Source: Patulibacter brassicae (GTDB lineage Bacteria > Actinomycetota > Thermoleophilia > Solirubrobacterales > Solirubrobacteraceae). Taken from it: 64,000 nt of DNA. The notes under the pieces were generated by a model. That model did not search any database. It had not been told where the DNA came from and was given only the letters and a program-made list of their open reading frames with translations. Below, in pieces: positions 51,393 through 59,659 of this stretch. The position numbers were made by a program, and so were the translations under genes. The DNA is taken from positions 1 through 64,000 of the forward strand of contig NZ_JAXAVX010000012.1 in NCBI RefSeq assembly GCF_033949425.1, in the 5' to 3' direction. Position 1 is the first letter of the stretch. The number at the start of each line of letters is the position of its first letter.

Positions 51393-51548
51393 ATGAGCAC
51401 CCAGAGCCACAGCGAGTTCACCCTGCCGCGCCCGCGGGTGATCCTCCTCCTGATCGTCGCGCTGATGGCCATCAGCGGCGTCTTCGGCGGGCTGCTGGAC
51501 GGCCAGACGGCGGACACGATCCAGCCGCAGCCCGCCGTCTCGCACTGA
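51393..51548 (+). CDS. 51-residue single-pass membrane peptide
   Basis: Begins MSTQSHSEFTLPRPR, followed by a hydrophobic helix at residues about 16-34 (VILLLIVALMAISGVFGGLL), then a polar tail DGQTADTIQPQPAVSH. The N-in charge pattern suggests the C-terminus lies outside. No known family. Not a shadow: it is the only open frame in a short region with its own AT-rich, repeat-bearing promoter. Directly downstream of the AveC-like gene but beyond its terminator. Confidence 0.6.
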   Translation: MSTQSHSEFTLPRPRVILLLIVALMAISGVFGGLLDGQTADTIQPQPAVSH

Positions 51549-51692
51549 GCCGCCTCGCCGGCGAGCGGCGAGCGCCCTCCACGGACCGACGGTTGAGAAG
51601 GGCGTGGCGGGGTAGCCTCGCGGGAGTCGAGTGCGCGCCCGCCTGGCGCGCGCCGGCCCGACGACCCGTCCGGGGTCCCGAGGGAGGCGCCC

Positions 51693-51887
51693 GTGCGCCC
51701 CATCCGCAGCACCGATGCGCGCGTCCCGGGGACGCGCACCCCCGACCGCCCGCAGGAGCCGACGCGCGCCGACGGCCCGCCGGTCCCGTTGCACGTCCGC
51801 CAGAACGCGCCGGGCGGTCTCGGCAGCCCGCGGCCCCGCCGCGTCGTCGGCGCCGTCTCGCCTCGCACGCTGGGGCGCAGCGACTGA
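51693..51887 (+). CDS. Possible small protein, 64 residues
   Basis: GTG start preceded by GAGGGAGGCGCCC. The product is Arg/Pro-rich and polar (RPIRSTDARVPGTRTPDRPQ, PPVPLHVRQNAPGGLGSPRP) with no membrane segment or family. The good ribosome site is the main support; such composition is also common in chance frames of GC-rich DNA. The rest of 51549-51899 shows nothing else. Confidence 0.3.
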   Translation: MRPIRSTDARVPGTRTPDRPQEPTRADGPPVPLHVRQNAPGGLGSPRPRRVVGAVSPRTLGRSD

Positions 51888-51899
51888 CGCTGTGGCCAC

Positions 51900-52652
51900 T
51901 CAGCGGTGCCGGTGGAGCCACGCCACCGCGGTCGACCAGGCCTCGGTCCCGGGCTCGATGAGGTCGAAGTGGCCCTGGCGCTCCGGACGTTCGAGCGTCA
52001 CCGCGTCACCGGCGTCGCGGGCCGCCGCGACGTAGGCGTCGATCACCGCGGCCGGGACGGCGTCGTCGAGCGCGCCGTGCACCAGCAGCTGCGGCACGCC
52101 GAGCGGGACCCGCTCCACCGGCGAGGCCCGCGCGTAGGCGTCGGGGTCCGCGGCGGGCGTGCCGCCCATGAACCGCTCGACGATCCTCGCGCTCTCCGCG
52201 TCGCGCCCGTGCGCGGTGCGCACGTCGGTCAGCGGCGCCAGCGCGACGAGCGCCCGCACCCGCACCGCCGCGTCGGACGGGTCCCGCGCGCCATCGAGCA
52301 GCGCCAGGTGCCCGCCCGCGGAGTGCCCGGCCGTCACGACCCGGTCGAGGTCGAGCGGGACGCCGCGGTCCCGCAGCGCTCGCAGGTGGTCGACGGCGGT
52401 CGAGACGTCGGTCGCCGTCGCCGGCCAGCCGCCGCCCCCTCCGAGGCGCCGGTACTCGACGTTCCACGCCGCCCAGCCACGGTCCGCGAGGTCGCGGGCG
52501 AGCGGCCGCGTCGGCGCGAGGTCCGCGTACTCGCGGACCCAGAACCCGCCGTGGAGGAGGACCGCCACCGGGGCCGGGTCCGCCGCGGACGCGCCTTCGG
52601 GGAGCGTCAGCTCGCCGAACTGGTCCTCGTGGTCGCCGTAGGGCTCGCGCAT
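51900..52652 (-). CDS. Alpha/beta-hydrolase-fold esterase (arylformamidase/HSL-like)
   Basis: 250 residues. Oxyanion motif VLLHGGFW, nucleophile elbow VTAGHSAGGHLALL, acid in LLVHGALDDAVP and catalytic His in RQGHFDLIEPG. The size and HGGFW motif suit small intracellular esterases or kynurenine-formamidase-like enzymes. ATG 52652 is chosen (MREPYGDHED); a GTG nine bases upstream is possible. No signal peptide. Isolated on the minus strand. Confidence 0.88.
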   Translation of the reverse strand: MREPYGDHEDQFGELTLPEGASAADPAPVAVLLHGGFWVREYADLAPTRPLARDLADRGWAAWNVEYRRLGGGGGWPATATDVSTAVDHLRALRDRGVPLDLDRVVTAGHSAGGHLALLDGARDPSDAAVRVRALVALAPLTDVRTAHGRDAESARIVERFMGGTPAADPDAYARASPVERVPLGVPQLLVHGALDDAVPAAVIDAYVAAARDAGDAVTLERPERQGHFDLIEPGTEAWSTAVAWLHRHR

Positions 52653-52790
52653 CGTCGGCACGTCGCGCGGGTACCCCGGGCGGCGCGCCCACGCACGCCG
52701 GCGTCCGCTCGGCGAGGCGGCCCGGCAGGGGCCGGAGCACCTCCCGGTGGCCTGAGGGAGAACCCGCCCCTGCTCGAGGGAGACGGGGGT

Positions 52791-53438
52791 GTGCGCGGCG
52801 ATCCCGCCCGTGGAGCCTGCCCGCCCCGGCGGGAATGGTCCCGTCGCGTCCCCTGGAGACTCCGTGCCCTCGACCTGCCGGTGACCGTGACCGTGCCGGC
52901 GAGCACCGCCTCCGGCGTCTACGACGTCGTGCTGCGAGCCGCCGACGAGGGCGGCGAGCGCTCCGCGACCGCCCGGATCCGCGTGGCGGGCCAAGAGCCG
53001 CCGACGACGACCACGGACGCCGCGCCGCCGACCGGGACCCTGCCGTCCACGTCGGTGCGGCCGGGCTCGCTCGTTCTCGGCAGGGCGAGCACGTCGCACG
53101 CGGGCCGCGTCGTCCGCGTCGCGGCCACCGTCTCCGGCCCCGGGTCGATCGAGGCGATCGCCACCCGTCCCGCCGCGATCGCCTCGAACCGTGCGCGGGA
53201 CATCGCCCGCAACGTCCTCACGCCGGGCCCCCGGCGCCTGGCCTACGCGCGCCTGCGGCCCGCCCCGACGAAGAGCCGCAAGCTCTCGCTGGTCCTGCGG
53301 CGCACCCCGGAGGGACGCCTGGCGGCCCTGGCGCTCGGGCGTCGCCGGTTCACCGTCCGGATCGTCGTGCGCTACACGCCGGCGGGCGGGAAGGCCATCG
53401 TGGCCTCGAAGCTCGTACGGGTGACGCCGCCGCGCTGA
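52791..53438 (+). pseudogene. 5'-truncated secreted/surface protein (beta-rich C-terminal part)
   Basis: The frame reads PVTVTVPASTASGVYDVVLR, then RSATARIRVAGQEPPTTTT, a Thr/Pro linker, and a final module SLVLGRASTSHAGRVVRVAA ending VRYTPAGGKAIVASKLVRV. This looks like the last two beta-sandwich modules of a larger exported protein, yet there is no signal peptide. A GTG at 52791 after GAGGGAGA could start a 215-residue product, but the first 30 residues are unlike a protein start. Most likely a remnant whose 5' end was lost. Confidence 0.45.
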
Positions 53439-53567
53439 GCCCCCGGCTCCCGGCGAGTCCTCCGGCGCTGCCCGCCACGTCGGAGATGCCGAGACGGAGG
53501 TCGACACCGGGGCGAGGAATCGGACGGCCGCCGCTCCACCACGGGGTCCTCGTGCCGCGATCGAGGC

Positions 53568-54857
53568 TCAGCCCGGATCGAGGCGCGGTGCTTCAGGCTC
53601 GATGACCGGCTCGTCGTTGAGCAGCGGCGCGAGCAGGACGGCCGCCTGGAGCGCCTTCGCTCCCGGCTCCTCCTGCCCGGCGATCGATGCGGCGCGACGG
53701 ATCCGATACGCGATCGTGTTCTGGTGGATCCCGAGACGCCGCGCGGCGCGCGCGAGGCTCTGCCCTTCCTCCAGGTACACGCGGAGGGTCTCCAGCAGGC
53801 GGCGGGACGCGTCGTCGCCCGCGGCCAGCGGCCCGAGGATCGATGCGGCGACCTGCCGGGCCGCCTCGACGTCGCGCAGCAGCAGGTCCTCGACGGCGAC
53901 GTCGTGATAGGCGGTCGCGCGGGCCGCACGCCGCAGGAGCCGCCCAACCCGCCGGGCCCGGCGGGCCTCGCGGTGCGCCAGGCGGAAGCCGTCGACCCCC
54001 AGGGCGGCACCGCTGAGGGCGACCCGGAAGCGCGCGTTGCGCAGCCGCCGCGCGACGCGCTCGGCCGCGTCCGGTGGCACCACGTCGCAGGCGACCCAGG
54101 CGGCGCACTCGTCCACGCCGTCGTGGTGGACGAGGGGCCGGCCATGCCCACCGAGCGCCTCGGCGACATGGCGCACCGCATCGTCCACGGGATCGCCCGG
54201 CAGGTCGGCCGCACGCTCGTCCGTGGTCCAGAGCAGGACGCAGCAGTGCGTGCGACGCAGGTCGTACCCGAGCCGGGCGCTCGTCACGTCGACGTCGACC
54301 GGCGCGCCGTTCAGCAGCGCGGTGATCGCCTCGGTCCGCACCGCAGCGGCCCCACGGCGGCGACGGTCCCGCTCCTGCTGGTAGGCCTCGATCAGCGGCG
54401 CGGAGATCGCGTCGATCCAGGCGAACGCGAACGCGGAGCACGCGCGCATCGCGTCGGTGACGAGCGCCGGGTCGTGGTCGCCGGCGACGAGGTCGGCGTA
54501 GAAGAGGTCCTGGTAGGCGGCCTGACCGAGGCGGTAGATCCGCAGCAGGTCGTCCATCGGGATGCCCCGGCCGACGAGGCCGCGCGCCCAGATCAGCGCG
54601 TCGTGCGGCGGGGGCACGACCTGGGGCGGCGTCCAGCTGCGGATCATCGTCGACAGGAGCTGCGCGCTGCTGCGGGCGACGGAGATGAGCGACGCGTGGA
54701 ACTCGTCGCCCAACCTGATGTGGGGCATGACCTGCTCGACCCGCTCGATCAGCAGGTCCGCGACCTCGTCGAGCTCTCCGAGCAGCCGCTCGGCGGTCGC
54801 AGCGAGCAGGGCCTCGACCTCGGGGGAGCACTGCGGTACCGCGCCGGCCGTCACCAT
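53568..54857 (-). CDS. PucR/CdaR-type transcriptional regulator
   Basis: 429 residues. N-terminal helical sensor domain (LLAATAERLLGELDEVADLLIERVEQ, DLLRIYRLGQAAYQDLFYADL), a central GGDEF-like CdaR region (RLGYDLRRTHCCVLLWTTDE), and the PucR-type C-terminal HTH LLETLRVYLEEGQSLARAARRLGIHQNTIAYRIRRAASIAG. GGAGG lies 9 bases before the ATG at 54857. It is on the same strand as, and 119 bases downstream of, the acyl-CoA synthetase gene, so it may control that cluster. Confidence 0.9.
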   Translation of the reverse strand: MVTAGAVPQCSPEVEALLAATAERLLGELDEVADLLIERVEQVMPHIRLGDEFHASLISVARSSAQLLSTMIRSWTPPQVVPPPHDALIWARGLVGRGIPMDDLLRIYRLGQAAYQDLFYADLVAGDHDPALVTDAMRACSAFAFAWIDAISAPLIEAYQQERDRRRRGAAAVRTEAITALLNGAPVDVDVTSARLGYDLRRTHCCVLLWTTDERAADLPGDPVDDAVRHVAEALGGHGRPLVHHDGVDECAAWVACDVVPPDAAERVARRLRNARFRVALSGAALGVDGFRLAHREARRARRVGRLLRRAARATAYHDVAVEDLLLRDVEAARQVAASILGPLAAGDDASRRLLETLRVYLEEGQSLARAARRLGIHQNTIAYRIRRAASIAGQEEPGAKALQAAVLLAPLLNDEPVIEPEAPRLDPG

Positions 54858-54976
54858 CGTCCCGTGCCTCCGCATGGGGCGAGCCTCCCAGACCGCGGTC
54901 CGCCCGCGGGATCGGCGCGCGCCCTCACGCCGATCCCCCGGATCGCTCGCCGCGCGCTGGCGCAACCGAGCCCGAC

Positions 54977-56656
54977 TCAACGGCCCGTGCTTGCCGACGC
55001 GGCGACGCCCGTTCCGTCGACGCAGACCGCCAGCGCTCCCTCCGCCAGCCGCGCCCGCAGCACCTTCTTGTCGAACTTGCCGACCGACGTCTTCGGGACC
55101 TCCTCGATGAAGGCGAAGCGTTCCGGCACCCACCACCGGGCGACCCGCTCGGCGAGGAACGCCCGCAGCTCCGCCGGTCCGGCCGTCGCCCTCGGGGCGA
55201 GCACGACGCACGCCAGCGGCCGCTCGGTCCACCGCTCGTCCGGATGGGCGATCACCGCGGCCTCGAGCACCTCCGGATGCGCGAGCAGCTCGCCCTCCAG
55301 CGCGACGGAGGAGATCCACTCCCCGCCCGACTTGATGATGTCCTTCGCCCGGTCGGTGAGCCGCAGCGTGCCGCGGTCGTCGATCGTCGCCACGTCGCCG
55401 GTCCGCAGCCAGCCGTCGTCGATCGCCTCCTCGCTCGCGTCCGGGTCGCGGTAGTACCCGGCGGCGATCCACGGCCCGCGGACCTGCAGCTCGCCCTCGC
55501 TGGTGCCGTCCCACGGCTGCTCGACGCCAGCGTCGTCGACGAGCCGCGCCTCGACGAGCGGGGCGATCGTCCCCTGGGCGAGCCGGCGCGCCCAGCGCTC
55601 CTCCTCCGGCACGTCCTCGGGCACGCGCGCGACGGCGCCCAGCGGGCTCGTCTCCGTCATGCCCCAGGCCTGGACGATCTCCGCCCCGAGGCGGCGCTCG
55701 AAGCCCTCCATCAACGCACGCGGGACCGCCGCCCCGCCGCACGGCGCGCAGCGCAGCGACGAGACGTCGACCTCGTGCTGCTCGGCGTAGCGCAGGAGAT
55801 CCATCCAGATCGTCGGCACGCCCGCGGCGATCGTCACCCGCTCGGCGGCGATCGCCGCGGCAATCGTCGCGGCCGACATGTCCCGCCCGACGAACACGAG
55901 CGAGGCGCCGGTCAGCGCGCACGCGTACGGCAGGCCCCACGCGTTGGCGTGGAACATCGGGACGATCGGCAAGACACGATCCCCCCGACCGACGGCGAGC
56001 GTGTCGACCATCCCGGCGGCGAGGGCGTGCAGCACGCTGGACCGGTGCGAGTACAGGACGCCCTTCGGGTTGCCGGTCGTGCCGCTGGTGTAGCAGAGCG
56101 CCGCCGCGGCGCGGTCGTCGACCTCCGGCCACGCGGCCAGCGGCGCGACGTCGGCGAGCGCCGCGTCGAGGTCCTCGCTGCGGAAGCGCTCCAGCGCCGC
56201 ACCCGGCTCCGGACCCTCGCCGAGGAGGACGAGGTGCTCGAGCTCGGTCAGGTCGTCGGCGACCGCCTCCAGCAGCCCGAGCAGCGTGCGGTCGACGAGC
56301 AGCACGCGCGCGCCGCCGTGGTTCAGCACGTAGGTGAGGTGCTCGGGCGTCAGGCGCAGGTTGACGGTGTGCAGCACCGCGCCGATCGCCGGGATCCCCA
56401 GGTACGCCTCGAGGTGCTGCGCCGAGTTCCAGGCGAGCGTCGCGACGCGATCGCCCTCCCGCACGCCGAGCGCGCCGAGGTGCGCGCCGAGGCGCGCCGC
56501 GCGGTCGGCGACGCCGGCGAAGCTCCGCCGCGTCGTGCGACCGTCGGCCCGGAAGTCGACGACCTCGGAACGGGCCGTGACGGTGGCCATCCGTCGCACG
56601 AGCCCCGCGATCGTCAGCGGATGGTCGTGCTGCATCAGGCCCGGCAGCGGGCTCAT
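54977..56656 (-). CDS. AMP-binding acyl-CoA synthetase
   Basis: 559 residues of the ANL superfamily. Motifs: ALCYTSGTTGNPKGVLYSHRS (P-loop), AWGMTETSPLG (A5), WLRTGDVATIDDRGTLRLTDRAKDIIKSGGEWIS (A7-A8 hinge) and the catalytic Lys in KTSVGKFDKK. Medium/long-chain fatty acid or related acid-CoA ligase. Its start overlaps the stop of the GMC oxidoreductase gene (ATGA), so alcohol oxidation and CoA activation are probably sequential steps of one pathway. Confidence 0.93.
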   Translation of the reverse strand: MSPLPGLMQHDHPLTIAGLVRRMATVTARSEVVDFRADGRTTRRSFAGVADRAARLGAHLGALGVREGDRVATLAWNSAQHLEAYLGIPAIGAVLHTVNLRLTPEHLTYVLNHGGARVLLVDRTLLGLLEAVADDLTELEHLVLLGEGPEPGAALERFRSEDLDAALADVAPLAAWPEVDDRAAAALCYTSGTTGNPKGVLYSHRSSVLHALAAGMVDTLAVGRGDRVLPIVPMFHANAWGLPYACALTGASLVFVGRDMSAATIAAAIAAERVTIAAGVPTIWMDLLRYAEQHEVDVSSLRCAPCGGAAVPRALMEGFERRLGAEIVQAWGMTETSPLGAVARVPEDVPEEERWARRLAQGTIAPLVEARLVDDAGVEQPWDGTSEGELQVRGPWIAAGYYRDPDASEEAIDDGWLRTGDVATIDDRGTLRLTDRAKDIIKSGGEWISSVALEGELLAHPEVLEAAVIAHPDERWTERPLACVVLAPRATAGPAELRAFLAERVARWWVPERFAFIEEVPKTSVGKFDKKVLRARLAEGALAVCVDGTGVAASASTGR

Positions 56657-58245
56657 GCGGCGACCTCCGCCCGGTCCGCGGCCTGCGCCGCGGGCACGCC
56701 GCGCAGCAGGTCGGCGGCCTTCTCGCCGACGACGATCGCCGGCGCGTTCGTATTGCCGCGCGGCACGACCGGCAGGACGCTCGCGTCCGCCACCCGCAGG
56801 CCCTCGACGCCCTGCACGCGCAGCTCGGCGTCCACCACGCGGCCGATCCCGCAGGTGCCTGCCGGGTGATACAGCGTCTGGGCGGTGCGCTGGATGTGCG
56901 CCCAGACGTCCTCGTCGCTGTCGGAGGCGGGGTACGCACCGACCATCCGCTCGCGGACGTGCGGAGCGAGCGCCGGCTGCTCGGCGATCTGCATCGCGCG
57001 ACGGACGCCCTCGATCATCGCCGCCCGGTCGGCCTCGCTCTCGAAGTAGCGGTGCACGATCCGCGGCTTCGAGCTCGGGATCGGCGCCCGCAGCGACACC
57101 TTGCCGCGACTCTCCGGGGTGAGCAGGCAGGCGCTGGACACCCAGGCGTGATCGACGGCGACCGCCAGGCCCTCCTCGACGAACGGCGCCGGCGCCGCAT
57201 GAAACTGGACGTTCGGAGCATCCAGCGACGGATCGGTCCGCAGGAAGCCGCCGGCCTCCGCGAAGTTCGACGTCAGCGGCCCCCGGCCCTCGCGCGCGAA
57301 CTGCTGGAGGTGGTGCGGCGCGGTCGCGGTGAGCAGCGACTCGGTGTCCGTCCAGACCCCGACGGCGCTCATCGGGTGGTCGGTCAGGTGCTCGCCGACC
57401 TCCGGCAGGTCGGCCACGACGTCGATCCCCAGCGGCGCGAGCTCCGCAGCCGGACCGATGCCGCTGAGCAGCAACAGCTGCGGAGAGCCGTAGGCGCCCG
57501 CCGCGAGGATCACCTCGACCTCGGCCCGCCGCTGCTGGAGGCGGCCGTCGTGGTACAGCTCGACGCCGACCGCCCGACCACCCTCGACGACGACGCGGTG
57601 CACGAGCGCGTCGGTGACGAGCTCGAGGTTCGGGCGATCGAGCGCGGGACGCAGGAAGGCCTGCGCGGTCGACCAGCGACGGCCGTCGCGCTGGGTCACC
57701 TGGTAGAAGCCGACGCCGTCCTGGGACTCCGCGTTGAAGTCCTCGTTGGCGGCAAGGCCCGCCTCTCGTGCAGCTGCCACCCACGCCTGCATGAGCGGGC
57801 TGCGAGAGCGGTTCTCGCTGACCGTGAGCGGACCGTCGGCGCCGTGGTACTCGTTCGCGCCCCGCTCGTTGGTCTCGGACCGCTTGAAGTACGGCAGGAC
57901 GTCCTCGTAGCCCCAGCCGGTCGCCCCGGCGGCCGCGTACCCATCCCAGTCGGCGCGGTTGCCGCGGATGTAGATCATCGCGTTGATCGAGCTCGACCCG
58001 CCGACGACGCGTCCGCGCGGCAGGTAGAGCCGACGCCCCGCGAGGGCGGGCTCCGGCTCGGAGTCGAAGTCCCAGTCGAAGCGGCTCTTCATCAGCGAGC
58101 CGAACGCCGCCGGGACATGGATCTCGTCCGCGTCGTCCTGACCGCCGGCCTCGATCAGGGTGACCTCGACGGCGGGATCCTCGGTCAGTCGCGCCGCCAG
58201 GGCGCAGCCGGCGGACCCTGCGCCGACGACGATGTAGTGGCTCAT
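56653..58245 (-). CDS. GMC-family FAD alcohol oxidoreductase (choline-dehydrogenase-like)
   Basis: 530 residues. FAD fold YIVVGAGSAGCALAARLTED, GMC signature 1 PRGRVVGGSSSINAMIYIRG, signature 2 GAYGSPQLLLLSGIGP, and a C-terminal active site with His in LYHPAGTCGIG and Asn in PRGNTNAPAIVVGEKAADL. Family members oxidise primary alcohols, including terpenoid alcohols and polyethylene glycol. GAGGAGG precedes the ATG at 58245. Divergent from the P450 gene across 160 bases. Confidence 0.93.
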   Translation of the reverse strand: MSHYIVVGAGSAGCALAARLTEDPAVEVTLIEAGGQDDADEIHVPAAFGSLMKSRFDWDFDSEPEPALAGRRLYLPRGRVVGGSSSINAMIYIRGNRADWDGYAAAGATGWGYEDVLPYFKRSETNERGANEYHGADGPLTVSENRSRSPLMQAWVAAAREAGLAANEDFNAESQDGVGFYQVTQRDGRRWSTAQAFLRPALDRPNLELVTDALVHRVVVEGGRAVGVELYHDGRLQQRRAEVEVILAAGAYGSPQLLLLSGIGPAAELAPLGIDVVADLPEVGEHLTDHPMSAVGVWTDTESLLTATAPHHLQQFAREGRGPLTSNFAEAGGFLRTDPSLDAPNVQFHAAPAPFVEEGLAVAVDHAWVSSACLLTPESRGKVSLRAPIPSSKPRIVHRYFESEADRAAMIEGVRRAMQIAEQPALAPHVRERMVGAYPASDSDEDVWAHIQRTAQTLYHPAGTCGIGRVVDAELRVQGVEGLRVADASVLPVVPRGNTNAPAIVVGEKAADLLRGVPAAQAADRAEVAA

Positions 58246-58405
58246 CAGGTGCCTCCTCGGGTGTGGTCGACGCGACCGTACGGCCGGGGTCCGCGGCGCC
58301 GTTCGGGATTTCGACGATCGGGATGCCCCGGGGTTCGGAGAACTCCCCAGCACCGCCGCCGCGCCGCGCAGGACGATCCTCGGCGTCCAGCCCAAGGAGG
58401 AGCGC
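58246..58405. promoter_or_regulatory. Divergent promoter region, GMC oxidoreductase / P450
   Basis: 160 bases separating the two oxidative operons. It contains GGAGG ribosome sites at both ends and a slightly AT-richer patch near 58300-58335 (GGGATTTCGACGATCGGGAT). No perfect long dyad was found. The LuxR protein encoded after the P450 gene is a candidate activator. Confidence 0.35.
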
Positions 58406-59659
58406 ATGGCCACCACCCTCGACCAGATCGACCTTGCGACGCGGGCGTTCTGGGCCCAGACCCCCGACGAGATCGACGCGGCGTTCACGGTGCTGCGGCG
58501 CGAGAACCCCGTCCCGTGGAGCGGACCGGCCGAGTCCGACCTGTTGCCGCCCGAGCTCAACACCCAGGGCTTCTGGTCGCTGACGAAGTACGACGACATC
58601 CGCTTCGCCAGCCGCCATCCCGACGTCTTCTCCTCGGCCGAGGGGATCACGATGGAGACCTTCGACCCGCTGATGACGCAGGCAGCGCAGTCGTTCATCG
58701 CGATGGACGACCCGCGCCACGCCGAGCTGCGCGGAATCACGATGGAGGCGTTCAAGCCGGCGAACATGAAGCGGATGGGCGACTGGGTCCGCGGCCACGC
58801 CCGCGATCTGATCGACGAGATGGCCCCGCTGGGCGAGGGCGACTTCGTCGAGCTCGTCTCCAAGCAGCTCCCCGGCCGGATCTTCGGCAGCTTCTTCGGG
58901 CTGCCGGCGGGCGAGGTCCACGACCGCACGATCGACGCCGCCCAGCGCCTGCTCTCGTGGTCCGATCCCGCGGCGACGAAGGGGAAGACCGGCCTCGAGC
59001 ACTTCGTCGAGGCCGTGATGGAGCTCCATGAGATCGCCGCCCTGCTGACCGATCAGCGCCGCGCCGAGCCCGGCGACGACCTCATGACCTGGGTGATCCA
59101 GGCCGAGTTCGAGGGCCAGCGGATGGACGACGACGAGATCGCGGCGTTCTTCGTGCTCCTCGCCGTGGCCGCGAACGACACCACCCGCCACGCCTCCGCG
59201 CACGCGATCAACGTCTTCGCGCAGCACCCCGTGCAGAAGGCGCTGCTGATCGAGGACATCGACGGCCGCGTGGAAGGCGCCGTCGAGGAGGTCCTGCGCT
59301 GGGCGTCGCCGCTGCTGCACATGCGCCGCACCGCGACGCAGGACGTGACGATCGGCGACGCCGAGATCAAGGCCGGCGACAAGGTCGTGCTCTGGTACTG
59401 CTCCGGCAACCGCGACGAGGACGCGTTCCCCGACCCGTTCTCCTTCGACATCCTGCGGCCGAAGAACCGCCACGTCGCGTTCGGGGGCGGCGGCCCGCAC
59501 TACTGCCTCGGGGCGGCGCTGGCCCGCACGATGCTGCGCTCGCTGCTGTCGGAGGTCTACACCCGGATCCCCGACATCACCGGCGAGCCCGAGTGGCTGG
59601 CGCTGAACTTCATCAACGGCATCGAGCGGATGCCGTGCACCTGGACGCCGCCGCGATGA
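58406..59659 (+). CDS. Cytochrome P450
   Basis: 417 residues. I-helix AANDTT at 255-260, ExxR at E295-R298 (EEVLR), haem loop FGGGGPHYCLGAALAR with Cys367. The haem loop and C-terminus resemble the actinobacterial CYP124/125/142-like enzymes that oxidise terminal methyl groups of sterols and branched lipids, but subfamily cannot be fixed by eye. AAGGAGGAG precedes the ATG. The stop overlaps the start of a LuxR gene (ATGA). No ferredoxin gene is adjacent, so electrons must come from elsewhere. Confidence 0.95.
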   Translation: MATTLDQIDLATRAFWAQTPDEIDAAFTVLRRENPVPWSGPAESDLLPPELNTQGFWSLTKYDDIRFASRHPDVFSSAEGITMETFDPLMTQAAQSFIAMDDPRHAELRGITMEAFKPANMKRMGDWVRGHARDLIDEMAPLGEGDFVELVSKQLPGRIFGSFFGLPAGEVHDRTIDAAQRLLSWSDPAATKGKTGLEHFVEAVMELHEIAALLTDQRRAEPGDDLMTWVIQAEFEGQRMDDDEIAAFFVLLAVAANDTTRHASAHAINVFAQHPVQKALLIEDIDGRVEGAVEEVLRWASPLLHMRRTATQDVTIGDAEIKAGDKVVLWYCSGNRDEDAFPDPFSFDILRPKNRHVAFGGGGPHYCLGAALARTMLRSLLSEVYTRIPDITGEPEWLALNFINGIERMPCTWTPPR

